Assembly (NCBI RefSeq): GCF_900215205.1
Contig: NZ_OBDY01000007.1
Location: 310,001 to 374,000, forward strand
Reading direction: 5' to 3'
Source: Paractinoplanes atraurantiacus
GTDB lineage: Bacteria; Actinomycetota; Actinomycetes; Mycobacteriales; Micromonosporaceae
Length of the DNA stretch: 64,000 nt
Shown here: positions 9,630-18,856 of the stretch, piece after piece
Layout: the number at the start of each line of letters is the position of its first letter
Numbering within the stretch: position 1 is the stretch's first letter
Translations under genes and position numbers: made by a program
The notes under the pieces: generated by a model
Database searches by the model: none
Told to the model about the DNA's origin: nothing
Seen by the model: only the letters and a program-made list of their open reading frames with translations

Positions 9630-10703
9630 GTGAGCGGGCCGCTGGAGGGCGTGCGCGTTGTCGAACTGGCCGGGCTGGCGCCGGGGCCGTTCGGGTGCAT
9701 GGTGCTGGCCGACCTCGGTGCCGATGTGGTGCGCGTCGACCGGCCCGGCGGGCAGTTCCCGCCGCTGGGGCCGCTCGGACGAGGGCGGCGCACGATCGAG
9801 CTCGACCTCAAGACGCCGGACGGGGTCGCCGAGCTGCTGCGGCTGGCCGAGCACGCCGACGTGTTCGTCGAGGGCTTCCGGCCGGGCGTGGCCGAGCGCC
9901 TCGGCTTCGGGCCGGAGACCCTCGCCGAGATCAACGACCGGCTGGTGTACGCCCGGATGACCGGCTGGGGGCAGGACGGCCCGCTGGCCGCCCGGGCCGG
10001 CCACGACATCGACTACATCGCGATCGCCGGCGCGCTCGAGCCGCTCGGCCGCGCCGGCGAACGCCCGCACGCCCCGATCAACCTGCTCGGCGACTTCGCC
10101 GGCGGCGGCATGCTGCTGGCCGTCGGCGTCCTGGCCGCCTTGCTGGAACGCTCCCGCTCCGGCCGCGGCCAGGTGGTCGACGCCGCCATGGTCGACGGTT
10201 CGGCCCTGCTCATGACCTTCGTGCACGGCATGACCGCCATCAACCAGTGGGGCACCACCCGCGGCGAGAACCTCCTGGACGGCGGCGCACCCTTCTACGA
10301 CACCTACGAGACGGCCGACGGCGGTTTCATGGCCGTGGGCGCCCTCGAACCCCCCTTCTACCAGGCCCTCCTAGACGGCCTCGGCCTGTCCTCAGCCGAC
10401 TTGCCGCATCAATACGACAAGTCCGGCTGGCCGGCGCTCCGGGCGCGGTTCGCGTCGGCCTTCGCATCGAAGACCCGCGCCGAGTGGTCCACCGTCTTCG
10501 CCGGCTCGGACGCCTGCGTAGCCCCGGTCCTCTCCCCCTTCGAGGCCCCCAACCATCCCCACAACGCCGAACGCAACACTTTCATCGAGGTAGACGGGAT
10601 ACGCCAGCCCGCCCCCGCCCCACGCTTCTCCCGCACGACCCCGAAAACCCCCACCCCCGAAACCCCCGTGACCATCCCAGAGGTCCTCGCCGACTGGACC
10701 TGA
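9630..10703 (+). CDS. Class III CoA transferase / alpha-methylacyl-CoA racemase-like protein
   Basis: The 357-residue product begins at a GTG and shows the family III pattern early: GVRVVELAGLAPGPFGCMVL then LGADVVRVDRPGG. The segment GRAGHDIDYIAIAGALEPLG and then INLLGDFAGGGMLLAVG matches the racemase subgroup, where a histidine and an aspartate in these places act as the catalytic bases. Alpha-methylacyl-CoA racemase allows branched-chain or sterol-derived acyl-CoAs to enter beta-oxidation, which suits the operon. A formyl- or carnitine-CoA-transferase-like role is the alternative. A gap of 88 bases separates it from the fused gene, so it may have its own start of transcription. Confidence 0.85.
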   Translation: MSGPLEGVRVVELAGLAPGPFGCMVLADLGADVVRVDRPGGQFPPLGPLGRGRRTIELDLKTPDGVAELLRLAEHADVFVEGFRPGVAERLGFGPETLAEINDRLVYARMTGWGQDGPLAARAGHDIDYIAIAGALEPLGRAGERPHAPINLLGDFAGGGMLLAVGVLAALLERSRSGRGQVVDAAMVDGSALLMTFVHGMTAINQWGTTRGENLLDGGAPFYDTYETADGGFMAVGALEPPFYQALLDGLGLSSADLPHQYDKSGWPALRARFASAFASKTRAEWSTVFAGSDACVAPVLSPFEAPNHPHNAERNTFIEVDGIRQPAPAPRFSRTTPKTPTPETPVTIPEVLADWT

Positions 10704-10779
10704 CCCCCGCTTCCCCGCGCGCCGTCACCGCGGCGCGCTCCGGGCCCCGCACCTCGCTCCGCCGCCCTGTCCGCGCCTC

Positions 10780-11135
10780 CCCTTGTGCGGCGCGACCCCC
10801 GGCGCGCCTCCCGTTCGGCCCCGCGACCTCTGGCGCCCCTCCTTCGGCCGCGCGAACCCGGCGCCTCGCCCTCAGCCGCGCCACCCCGCCGCTTCGCCCT
10901 CAGCCGCGCCACCCCGCCGCTTCGCCCTCAGCCGCGCCACCCCGCCGCTTCGCCCTCAGCCGCGCCACGCCCGGGGCGCCTCGCCCCTAGCTGCACGAAC
11001 CTCCGCGCCTCGCTCCTAGCCGTGCCACTCCCGCCGCTTCGGCTCTAGCGGTGCCGCCCCGGGCGCGTCGCCTTCATCCGCATAGCCCCTGGGCGCCTTG
11101 CACCTAGCAGCACGATCCCCGGGCGACTCGCCTTG
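10780..11135. repeat. Degenerate tandem array with a unit of about 28 bases
   Basis: About a dozen head-to-tail copies of a C-rich unit are visible. Copies between about 10864 and 10975 repeat exactly every 28 bases (TTCGCCCTCAGCCGCGCCAC plus CCCGCCGC). Copies on both flanks are diverged and vary from 28 to 31 bases. Since 28 is not a multiple of three, no single reading frame is kept, and the open frames across it look like artefacts. It fills the start of the 726-base gap between the CoA transferase and the GGDEF gene. Confidence 0.75.
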
Positions 11136-11182
11136 GCCGCCTCCGTTTCCGCGTGTCTCCCCCGCCTCGGCCCCCTCACCTC

Positions 11183-11298
11183 GGCCGCCCTTCCCCAGCA
11201 CGTCTCCCGCCGACCACTCCGGCCGCCCTCCCTCAACGCGTCTCCCGCCCCTCCACGCCTCCCCACCTCGGCCGCCCTCTCACAGCGCGTCTCCCGCC
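11183..11298. repeat. Irregular C-rich repeats
   Basis: GGCCGCCCT occurs at 11183, 11221 and 11270, each followed by a copy of CGTCTCCCGCC (11201, 11239, 11288). The spacing between copies is 38 and 49 bases, so this is not a strict tandem array. The strand is strongly pyrimidine-rich. I see no gene, promoter or clear terminator hairpin in the rest of 10704-11429. Confidence 0.5.
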
Positions 11299-11429
11299 GC
11301 CTCCACCCCCGCGCCTTCCTCGGGCCCCCCGTGGCGCCTTCCGTTGTCGCGCGGCGGGTTGGGTGTTCGGCGGCTGTGAGCTTTCTTTGAAGGCTCAGGG
11401 GTCTGCCGCCGCGGCCGATTCAAGGGCGG

Positions 11430-12470
11430 ATGAACGTGACCGTGGACCACTCCGCCTGGCGGCGCCGGCGCACCGTTGAAGCCAGTGCCTTTCTGGCCCG
11501 GGTGGCGGGCGTGCTGGCGACCCTGGCGTTTCTGTCGGGGCTCTCGGGGCTGCCGCCGGAAGCCCACGTGCATCCGGCGATGCGGCTCGCCTGCGTTACC
11601 GGCATTGTGCTGATGGTGCTCGCGAACGTGCTGGCCGCGGTCAACTTCCATCAACCCGGCGATCGGTGGTACGGGGCACTCGGCACCCTTCAGACGGTCT
11701 GCGACGTGATCGCCATCGGCGGGATCGTCGTCGGCATCCAGGCCTACAGCATGCAGACCACCTGGCCGCTTCTGGCGCTTCCCGTGCTGGTGGCGGCGCT
11801 GCGGAGGAGGCTGCCGGGGGCGCTCATCGCGTGGCTCGCCACCAGTCTGGTGCTGGTCTTCGCGGCGGCGCGGTACGGGGAGAAGTCGTTCCACCACGGC
11901 GATGTGACCATGGCGATTCTGGTCAATCTGCTCATCGCGGCGCTGGGCGGGACGCTGGCCACCGCGTACGGCCGTCAGGTCAGGGAACTTCAGGCGATCC
12001 GCCGGCAGCTCGATCATCAGGCCACGCACGACTCGCTGACCGGGCTGCCCAACCGGCAGCGGCTGAGCACGTACGCGGCCGAGCTGGACGGGCGGGCCAT
12101 GGCCGTGCTGCTGCTCGACCTGAACGGGTTCAAGGCGGTGAACGACACGCTCGGGCACGCGGCCGGGGACGAGCTGCTTTGTGTGGTCGGTGCGCGGCTG
12201 ACCTCGCACCTGCGCTCGGGTGATCTGGCCGGGCGGCTCGGCGGGGACGAGTTCGTGGTCGTGCTGGCCGACGCGTCGGCCGAGGAGGCGGACGGTCTCG
12301 CCGAGCGGCTGCGGGCGGCCATCCGCGAACCGATCGCGGTGCGGGGTCAGCTCGTCAGTGTGGGGGTGAGCATCGGGGCGGCCCACCGTACACAAAACGA
12401 TTTGTCCGACTTTTCGCAATTGTCGTCTGCGGCGGACGCTGCGATGTATCGGGAGAAAGCGTCCCGATAG
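11430..12470 (+). CDS. Membrane-bound diguanylate cyclase (GGDEF)
   Basis: The 346-residue protein has about six hydrophobic helices in residues 20-180, then a GGDEF domain from about 195. The active site is intact: LGGDEFVVV has GGDEF at 271-275, and DSLTGLPNR and DLNGFKAVNDTLGH precede it. R262-S-G-D265 is an RxxD motif exactly five residues before GGDEF, the usual product-inhibition site. It should therefore make c-di-GMP from two GTP and be feedback-controlled. The membrane part is not a recognised sensor domain. The gene lies just upstream of a chemotaxis receptor in the same orientation. Confidence 0.92.
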   Translation: MNVTVDHSAWRRRRTVEASAFLARVAGVLATLAFLSGLSGLPPEAHVHPAMRLACVTGIVLMVLANVLAAVNFHQPGDRWYGALGTLQTVCDVIAIGGIVVGIQAYSMQTTWPLLALPVLVAALRRRLPGALIAWLATSLVLVFAAARYGEKSFHHGDVTMAILVNLLIAALGGTLATAYGRQVRELQAIRRQLDHQATHDSLTGLPNRQRLSTYAAELDGRAMAVLLLDLNGFKAVNDTLGHAAGDELLCVVGARLTSHLRSGDLAGRLGGDEFVVVLADASAEEADGLAERLRAAIREPIAVRGQLVSVGVSIGAAHRTQNDLSDFSQLSSAADAAMYREKASR

Positions 12471-12530
12471 ATCTCATGTCCGATTCCGGATGACCGATCG
12501 AGCAGGCAACGTCGCGAGCTCGGAGGGTAC

Positions 12531-14090
12531 ATGCGGAAGCTTCAGGACATCGGCATCGCCAAGAGGCTGGGACTGATCGTCGGAACCGGCGCGGTGCTGA
12601 TGAGCGCCCTGGCCGGGCTCACCCTGGCCGGCGAGGACAGCCTGGCCGATCAGAGCGACCGGATCACCGGGCTCGAGGCGGGGCTGGCCGCCCTGAACCA
12701 CCTGGACACGCGGCAGAGCGAGCTCAAGGCCGACGCCTACCGGGCCGCCCTCGGCATCGACACCTCGGCCGACACCAAAGATGACATCCAGTCCTCGCTG
12801 GACGCGCAGGCGGCCGTCCTGAACGCCGGCCTGCCCGCCGACCTGGTGGCCTCCTTCAAGACCTCCCAGGGCGATTTCTCGGACTTCTCGGATTTCATCG
12901 ACTCGTTCGTCGCCGACGCGGTGAAGAACCCGGCCGCGGTGAAGGCCCGCATCGGGGAGATCGCCGAGCGCAACGGCACCACCGACGACGCGCTGGGCGC
13001 CCTGGTCGAGAAGGTCGAGGCCGCGGTCGCCCAGGAGCGCTCGGACATGACCGAGACCGAGGAGTCGACCCAGCTGCTCGCGATTCTCGTCGCCGCCGGC
13101 GGCCTGGTCCTGCTCATCGGGCTCGCCGTCCCGCTGGTCCGCTCCATCCTCAAGCCGGTCCGCCGGCTCGGCGAGGTGGCCGACGCCCTGGCCCACGGCG
13201 ACCTGACCAAGCGCAGCGGCATCACCAGCCGCGACGAGCTCGGCGTGATGGCGGCCCACCTGGACGGGGCGCTCGAGAAGTTCCGGGTCTCGCTCGAGAC
13301 GGTGGCCAAGGACGCCGACAAGCTGGCCGGCGCCTCGGCCGAGCTCTCCTCGATCTCCGGCACCATCGCCGACGCGGCCGGCAACACCAGCGCCCAGTCG
13401 TCCTCGGCCGCCGCCGAGGCCGAGGAGATCTCCCGCAACGTGCAGACCGTCTCGGCCGGCTCGGACGAGATGGGCCTGGCCATCCGCGAGATCTCCCGCA
13501 ACACCAGCGAGTCGGCCCAGATCGCCTCGGTGGCGGTCTCCGAGGCGGCCCGCGCCACCGAGACGGTGCGCCAGCTCGGGACCTCCTCGGCCGAGATCGG
13601 CAACGTGATCAAGCTGATCACCTCGATCGCCGAGCAGACCAACCTGCTCGCGCTCAACGCCACCATCGAGGCCGCGCGGGCCGGTGAGGCCGGCAAGGGC
13701 TTCGCCGTGGTCGCCTCCGAGGTCAAGGACCTCGCTCAGGAGACGGCCAAGGCGACCGAGGACATCGGCGCCCGGGTGGCCGCCATCCAGCACGACACCA
13801 CCGGGGCGGTCGAGGTCATCTCCCGGATCTCCGAGGTCATCGCGCGGATCAACGACTTCCAGACCACCATCGCCTCGGCCGTCGAGGAGCAGACCGCCAC
13901 CACCGGCGAGATGAGCCGCAGCATCGCCGAGGTGGCCAACGGCTCCTCGCGCATCGCCACCAACATCGCCGATGTCTCGGCCGCCAGCGCCGCGTCGGTG
14001 CAGGGCGTCGAGCAGACCCGGCACGCCTCCGGTGAGGTCGCGCGGACCGCCGACGAACTGCGCCAGCTGGTGAGCACCTTCAAATTTTGA
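12531..14090 (+). CDS. Methyl-accepting chemotaxis protein
   Basis: The 519-residue receptor starts at an ATG with GGAGGG just upstream. It has an N-terminal membrane helix (about 10-35), a helical extracellular domain of the four-helix-bundle type (about 40-180), a second membrane helix (LLAILVAAGGLVLLIGLAVP), a HAMP linker (RSILKPVRRLGEVADALAHG), and a signalling domain with the conserved tip EQTNLLALNATIEAARAGEA and VASEVKDLAQETAKAT. It would pass signals to CheA/CheW, which are not in this window. It lies 60 bases after the diguanylate cyclase and about 100 bases before a solute-binding lipoprotein, which is a possible but unproven ligand carrier. Confidence 0.93.
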   Translation: MRKLQDIGIAKRLGLIVGTGAVLMSALAGLTLAGEDSLADQSDRITGLEAGLAALNHLDTRQSELKADAYRAALGIDTSADTKDDIQSSLDAQAAVLNAGLPADLVASFKTSQGDFSDFSDFIDSFVADAVKNPAAVKARIGEIAERNGTTDDALGALVEKVEAAVAQERSDMTETEESTQLLAILVAAGGLVLLIGLAVPLVRSILKPVRRLGEVADALAHGDLTKRSGITSRDELGVMAAHLDGALEKFRVSLETVAKDADKLAGASAELSSISGTIADAAGNTSAQSSSAAAEAEEISRNVQTVSAGSDEMGLAIREISRNTSESAQIASVAVSEAARATETVRQLGTSSAEIGNVIKLITSIAEQTNLLALNATIEAARAGEAGKGFAVVASEVKDLAQETAKATEDIGARVAAIQHDTTGAVEVISRISEVIARINDFQTTIASAVEEQTATTGEMSRSIAEVANGSSRIATNIADVSAASAASVQGVEQTRHASGEVARTADELRQLVSTFKF

Positions 14091-14188
14091 TCTTCGGCCG
14101 GGTGCTTGATCGTTCCCGCCCGTTCACCCACCCCTCTCATGATCGCTCGGCGCCCACCGGCACGGTGTGCGCAGAGAGAGGGAAAACG

Positions 14189-15307
14189 GTGCGTACATTC
14201 GAGCGCTCGGTCGCCGTCACGCTGGCGGCCACCACGATTGCCGCGATCGCGGCCTGCTCCCCGCCCGAGAAGGAGAGCGAGTCCTCGTCGAGCAGCGCGG
14301 CGACCGCGACCAGCGCGGCCGACCTCGGCGGAATGGACGCCCTGGTCGACGCGGCCAAGAAGGAGGGCGCGCTCAACGTCATCGCGCTGCCGCCGGACTG
14401 GGCCAACTACGGCGAGATCATCAAGGCCTTCGGCGACAAGTACGGCATCAAGGTGAACTCGGCCCAGCCCGACGCGGCCAGCCAGGACGAGATCAACGCG
14501 GCCAACCAGCTCAAGGGCCAGGACAAGGCGCCCGACGTGTTCGACCTCGGCGGCTCGGTCGCCTCGGCCAACACGGCGCTGTTCGCCCCGTACAAGGTCA
14601 GCACCTGGGCCGACGTGCCGGACAGCCTGAAGGACGCGAACGGCGCCTGGACGAACGACTACGGCGGCTACATGTCGATCGGCTACGACAGCGCCAAGGT
14701 CCCGGCCCCGGCGAGCGTGGCCGACCTGCTCAAGCCGGAGTACAAGGGCAAGGTCGCCCTCAACGGCGACCCGACCCAGGCCGGTTCGGCGTTCGGCGGC
14801 GTGCAGATGGCCGCGCTGGCCGACGGTGGCTCGGCCGACGACATCGCGCCCGGCGTCGACTTCTTCTCCCAACTCAAGAAGGCCGGCAACTTCCTGCCGG
14901 TCGACCCGACCCCGGCCACCATCGAGTCGGGCCAGACCCCTGTCGTCTTCGACTGGGACTACCTGAACGCCGCCCAGGCCGCCAAGACCAAGACCTGGAA
15001 GACCTTCGTCCCGAACGGCGCGGTCCTCGGCTCGTACTACGTGCAGGCGATCAACAAGGACGCCCCGCACCCCGCCGCCGCGCGCCTGTGGCAGGAGTTC
15101 CTCTACAGCGACGAGGGCCAGAACCTGTGGCTCAAGGGCGGCGCCCGCCCGGTGCGCGCCGAGGCCATGCAGAAGGCCGGCACGATCGACAAGACCCTGT
15201 ACGACGCGCTCCCGAAGATCGAGGGCACCCCGGTGATCCCGACCGAGGCCCAGAACACCAAGGCCAAGGAAGCCCTCACCGCGAGCTGGGCCAAGGCCAT
15301 TGGCTGA
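14189..15307 (+). CDS. ABC transporter substrate-binding lipoprotein
   Basis: The 372-residue product begins at the GTG at 14189 behind a purine-rich AGAGAGGGAAAA. It has a lipoprotein signal with lipobox AIAAC (cysteine 23) and a serine-rich linker. The mature part, with PDVFDLGGSVASANTALFAP, GGYMSIGYDSAKV, DLLKPEYKGKVALNGDP and QEFLYSDEGQNLWLKGGARP, matches the group that binds iron(III), putrescine, thiamine or phosphonates. The ligand cannot be decided from sequence. The permeases and ATPase that follow make a complete importer of the PotABCD/FbpABC type. Confidence 0.88.
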   Translation: MRTFERSVAVTLAATTIAAIAACSPPEKESESSSSSAATATSAADLGGMDALVDAAKKEGALNVIALPPDWANYGEIIKAFGDKYGIKVNSAQPDAASQDEINAANQLKGQDKAPDVFDLGGSVASANTALFAPYKVSTWADVPDSLKDANGAWTNDYGGYMSIGYDSAKVPAPASVADLLKPEYKGKVALNGDPTQAGSAFGGVQMAALADGGSADDIAPGVDFFSQLKKAGNFLPVDPTPATIESGQTPVVFDWDYLNAAQAAKTKTWKTFVPNGAVLGSYYVQAINKDAPHPAAARLWQEFLYSDEGQNLWLKGGARPVRAEAMQKAGTIDKTLYDALPKIEGTPVIPTEAQNTKAKEALTASWAKAIG

Positions 15308-16193
15308 GGTCGTCGCGGCCGCTCCGCAGCGCGTGGCCACCCGGCCACGCCTGCGGGGCACCGCCCTGCTGGGCACGCTCCCGTTCTTCGCGTACGTGGC
15401 GATCTTCCTGATCATCCCGACCCTGGTCGTGGTGATCGGCGCGTTCGCGAGCAACGACGGCGGCGCCACTGGAGAGAACATCAAGGCGCTGGGCAACGAG
15501 TACATCCTCGACGCCTTCGGCCGCAGCATCGCGCTGTCGGCGATGAGCGCGCTGGTCGGCGCGGTGCTCGGCGCCGTCCTGGCGTACGCCCTGGCCACCG
15601 CCCGTCCCGACGGCGTCCTGCGCCGCGTGGTGACCGCCGCCGCCGGCGTGCTCGCCCAGTTCGGCGGCGTGACCCTGGCCTTCGCCTTCCTGGCCACCAT
15701 CGGCCTGTCCGGCTTCGTGACCGTCTTCCTGCAGGACCACGGCATCGACATCTACTCGGGCGGCGTGTGGCTGTTCGAGTTGCCGGGCCTGACGCTGGTC
15801 TACACGTACTTCCAGATCCCGCTCATGGTCATCGTCTTCCTGCCCGCGCTCGACGGCATCCGCCCGCAGTGGCGCGAGGCGACCGAAAGCCTCGGCGGCA
15901 CCACCTGGCAGTACTGGACCCGCGTCGCCGGTCCGCTGCTGGGCCCGGCGTTCCTCGGTTCCACGCTCCTGCTCTTCGCCAATGCGTTTTCGGCGTACGC
16001 CACCGCGGCCGCCCTGGTCAGCCAGGGCAACCCGATCGTCCCGTTGCAGATCCGCAGCGCCCTGACCAGCGAGGTCATCCTCGGTCAGGCCAACGTCGGC
16101 AAGGCGATGGCGCTCGGCATGGTGATCGTGGTGTCGGTCGTGATGGGCCTGTACACGCTGCTGCAGAAGAGGACGGCGAAATGGCTGGGGTGA
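15300..16193 (+). CDS. ABC transporter permease, first subunit
   Basis: The 297-residue membrane protein has about six helices and the typical permease (EAA) loop EATESLGGTTWQYWTRVAGP, which contacts the ATPase. The start is uncertain: the longest frame begins at a TTG at 15300, overlapping the lipoprotein gene by 8 bases, while a GTG at 15333 is also in frame and just before the first hydrophobic stretch. It resembles PotB/FbpB-type subunits. It overlaps the second permease by 13 bases. Confidence 0.88.
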   Translation: MAEVVAAAPQRVATRPRLRGTALLGTLPFFAYVAIFLIIPTLVVVIGAFASNDGGATGENIKALGNEYILDAFGRSIALSAMSALVGAVLGAVLAYALATARPDGVLRRVVTAAAGVLAQFGGVTLAFAFLATIGLSGFVTVFLQDHGIDIYSGGVWLFELPGLTLVYTYFQIPLMVIVFLPALDGIRPQWREATESLGGTTWQYWTRVAGPLLGPAFLGSTLLLFANAFSAYATAAALVSQGNPIVPLQIRSALTSEVILGQANVGKAMALGMVIVVSVVMGLYTLLQKRTAKWLG

Positions 16194-16990
16194 TCGCCCG
16201 GCGCGCCCGCAAGCAGCGCGCCTTCCGCTGGGCCGTGCTGATCGTGCTCGGCGTCTTCTTCCTGTTGCCGCTGGTCGCGATGGTCGAGTTCTCCACGCGT
16301 GACTCGAACACGTGGTCGCTGCTGATCGACTGGCCTCAGCTCAGCGCCACCTATCCTGACCTGTCGGACGGGATCGTGGCGTCGCTGCTGCAAGCGGCGC
16401 TGACCGCGGTGCTGATGCTGCTTCTGCTGGTGCCGACCGCGGTGTGGGTACGACTCCGGCTGCCCCGTCTGCGCCGGCTCGTCGAGTTCCTGTGCCTGCT
16501 GCCGCTGACGATCCCGGCCATCGTGCTGGTCGTCGGGCTGGCGCCGGTCTACGCCTGGGTGAACTACTTCCTCGGTGGCTCCTCGGTGACGCTCGTGTTC
16601 GCGTACACAATCCTCGTGTTGCCCTATGCCTATCGCGCGATCGACGCGGGGCTGTCGGCGATCGACGTCAAGACGCTGGCCGAGGCCGCCCGCAGCATGG
16701 GCTCGGGCTGGGCGACCGTGATGGGCAGGGTCGTGCTGCCGAACATCCGCTCGGCGGTGCTGTCGGCCGCGTTCCTGACGGTGGCCCTGGTGCTCGGCGA
16801 GTACACCATCGCGTCGCTGCTCAACCGGACCAACCTTCAGGTCGCCATCGCGTTCCTCGGCAAGAGCAGCGCCACCATGTCGGTCGCCGTGTCGCTGACC
16901 GCGCTGCTGCTGGCCTTCGTCCTGCTCCTGCTGCTGTCCCTGTTCGGCGAGCGCCGATCCTCCCGTCGTCGTAAGGAATCCACGTCATGA
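16181..16990 (+). CDS. ABC transporter permease, second subunit
   Basis: The 269-residue product begins at ATG 16181 with AGAGGA upstream; the longer upstream frame is a shadow of the first permease. It has six predicted helices and the EAA-type loop LAEAARSMGSGWATVMGRVV, followed by LPNIRSAVLSAAFLTVALVLGEY. It resembles PotC/FbpB-type subunits and should pair with the product of the previous gene. The stop overlaps the ATPase start as ATGA. Confidence 0.9.
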   Translation: MAGVIARRARKQRAFRWAVLIVLGVFFLLPLVAMVEFSTRDSNTWSLLIDWPQLSATYPDLSDGIVASLLQAALTAVLMLLLLVPTAVWVRLRLPRLRRLVEFLCLLPLTIPAIVLVVGLAPVYAWVNYFLGGSSVTLVFAYTILVLPYAYRAIDAGLSAIDVKTLAEAARSMGSGWATVMGRVVLPNIRSAVLSAAFLTVALVLGEYTIASLLNRTNLQVAIAFLGKSSATMSVAVSLTALLLAFVLLLLLSLFGERRSSRRRKESTS

Positions 16991-18009
16991 CCGGCGTCGC
17001 CGTCCATCTGCTGGGTCTGCGCCGGACGTTCGGTTCCGTGCACGCCCTCGACAACCTGGACCTGTCGATCGCGCCGGGCGAGTTCATCGCCCTGCTCGGC
17101 CCGTCGGGTTGCGGCAAGACCACCGCCCTGCGGGTGCTGGCCGGCCTCGAGGACGCCGACAGCGGCGAGGTCCTCGTCGGCGGCAAGGACGTCACCGCGC
17201 TGCCGGCGAACAAGCGCGACATGGGGATGGTCTTCCAGGCGTACAGCCTCTTCCCGCATCTGTCCGCTCTGGACAACGTGAAGTTCGGGCTGAAACTGCG
17301 CGGCCGCAAGGCCTCCCCCAACCGCGCCGGGGACATGCTCGACCTGGTCGGCCTGACGGGCTTCGAGAATCGCTTCCCGCATCAGATGTCCGGCGGCCAG
17401 CAGCAGCGCGTGGCCCTGGCCCGCGCCCTGGCCATCGAGCCGAGCGTGCTGCTGCTGGACGAGCCGCTGTCGGCCCTGGACGCCAAGGTCCGCGTGCAGC
17501 TGCGCGACGAGATCCGCCGCATCCAGACCGAGATCGGCACGACGACGCTGTTCGTCACCCACGACCAGGAGGAGGCCCTCGCGGTCGCCGACCGGGTCGG
17601 CGTCATGCGCGCCGGCAAGCTGGAGCAGCTCGCCACCCCGGCCGAGATCTACCAGGCTCCCGCGTCGGCCTTCGTGGCCGAGTTCGTCGGCTTGTCCAAC
17701 CGCCTGCCCGGCACGATCATCGACGAGGAGATCGAGGTGCTGGGCCACCGGCTCCCGCTGATCGCCCCGTCCTCGTCGTCGTCGCCGGCCACGGCCCTGG
17801 TCCGCCCGGAATCGGTGACGGTCGAGCCCCACCCCGACGGCGAGGGCCGCGTCGTGACCACGAGCTTCCTGGGCCCGATCAGCAAGGTCACGGTCACCGT
17901 GGGCGAGGTGCTGGTCGTCGCCCAGATCGCCAGCGACCGCCTGGCCTCACTGCCGGCCGGCGCTCCGGTCCGGGTGACCCTGTCCCCCAGCCCGGTCGCG
18001 TTGGCCTGA
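16987..18009 (+). CDS. ABC transporter ATP-binding protein
   Basis: The 340-residue ATPase has a full set of motifs: Walker A GPSGCGKTTALR, Q-loop VFQAYSLFPHL, signature QMSGGQQQRVALARAL, Walker B VLLLDEPLSALDA and the switch histidine FVTHDQEEALA. A C-terminal TOBE-type extension (about residues 240-340, ATALVRPESVTVEPH) fits the PotA/FbpC family. It powers the importer made by the three preceding genes. It is the last gene of that operon. Confidence 0.93.
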   Translation: MTGVAVHLLGLRRTFGSVHALDNLDLSIAPGEFIALLGPSGCGKTTALRVLAGLEDADSGEVLVGGKDVTALPANKRDMGMVFQAYSLFPHLSALDNVKFGLKLRGRKASPNRAGDMLDLVGLTGFENRFPHQMSGGQQQRVALARALAIEPSVLLLDEPLSALDAKVRVQLRDEIRRIQTEIGTTTLFVTHDQEEALAVADRVGVMRAGKLEQLATPAEIYQAPASAFVAEFVGLSNRLPGTIIDEEIEVLGHRLPLIAPSSSSSPATALVRPESVTVEPHPDGEGRVVTTSFLGPISKVTVTVGEVLVVAQIASDRLASLPAGAPVRVTLSPSPVALA

Positions 18010-18064
18010 CGTTTTTTCGCGTTTCGCTGCGGCTCGCCGGGATCTCTTCGTACGGTCGGAAACC

Positions 18065-18856
18065 GTGCTGAAGAGATCCCTGGCCGCCCTGCTCGCCCTT
18101 TCCTGTCTTGCCGTCTTCATAAAGCCGGCCACCGCCGCCGCCCCGGCCTGGCACGTGGTCCGCCCCGGCGACACCTTGGCGAGCATCGCCCGCATGTACG
18201 GCCACTCGAAGGCCACCCTGGCCCGGTGGAACCAGCTCCCGCTGAACACCACCGTGCAGGTCGACGGCGTGATGCGCCTCAACAAGCCGCCGGTCCTGCT
18301 CCCGCCGTGGCGCACCCACATCGAGCAGGTGACCCCCGGCATGGTCAACTGGAATCCGCTGCGCCGCTGCCCGGTCCTGCCGACGAGCCTGCGCAAGGTC
18401 TGGGTCTCCTACATCGACTTCGCCGGCACCCACCACGACGGCAGCATCGTGGTCCGCGTCGACGCCGTCCGCCGGGTCCAGAACATCTTCCACACGCTGT
18501 ACAACTGGCGTTTCCGCGTCCTGGGCATGGCGCCCATGCGGATCAACAACCCCACCCAGCGGAACATGGCCACGGTGACCGCCGCGTACAGCTGCCGCAA
18601 CGTCGGCGGGACAAAGGTCTTCTCCGAGCACGCGTCGGGGGTCGCGGTCGACATCAACCCGTTCCAGAACCCGATGATCCGGGGCACGAGCGTCTCCCCG
18701 GCCAACAGCGCCTTCTACCTGAACCGCGACCGCTACCTGATCGGCATGCTCCACCCGGAGGGAGCGGCCCGGGCGTTCCTGTGGAACGGCTACCACTGGG
18801 GCGGCTATTGGCGCAGCCTCAAGGACTACATGCACTTCAGCCTGACAAACCGCTGA
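18065..18856 (+). CDS. Secreted LysM and M15-type D-alanyl-D-alanine carboxypeptidase-like protein
   Basis: The 263-residue protein starts at a GTG and has a Sec signal peptide ending near TAAA. A LysM domain follows (HVVRPGDTLASIARMYG and ATLARWNQLP), which binds peptidoglycan. The rest is an M15 (VanY/DacY-like) zinc peptidase: SEHASGVAVDINPF holds the first zinc ligands, and LKDYMHFSL holds the last histidine. It would trim or cut peptide stems in the cell wall. The gene stands alone after the ABC operon. Its last 20 bases overlap the 3' end of the convergent TPR gene. Confidence 0.88.
   Translation: MLKRSLAALLALSCLAVFIKPATAAAPAWHVVRPGDTLASIARMYGHSKATLARWNQLPLNTTVQVDGVMRLNKPPVLLPPWRTHIEQVTPGMVNWNPLRRCPVLPTSLRKVWVSYIDFAGTHHDGSIVVRVDAVRRVQNIFHTLYNWRFRVLGMAPMRINNPTQRNMATVTAAYSCRNVGGTKVFSEHASGVAVDINPFQNPMIRGTSVSPANSAFYLNRDRYLIGMLHPEGAARAFLWNGYHWGGYWRSLKDYMHFSLTNR

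Noticed and set aside
10864..10975. CRISPR array
   Set aside because: The 28-base units are joined directly without unique spacers, and there are no cas genes.
10704..11429. Several open frames of 60-170 codons across the C-rich repeats
   Set aside because: They consist of repeated Pro, Ala, Arg and Ser, occur in many frames at once, and follow a repeat unit that is not a multiple of three. They are artefacts of base composition.
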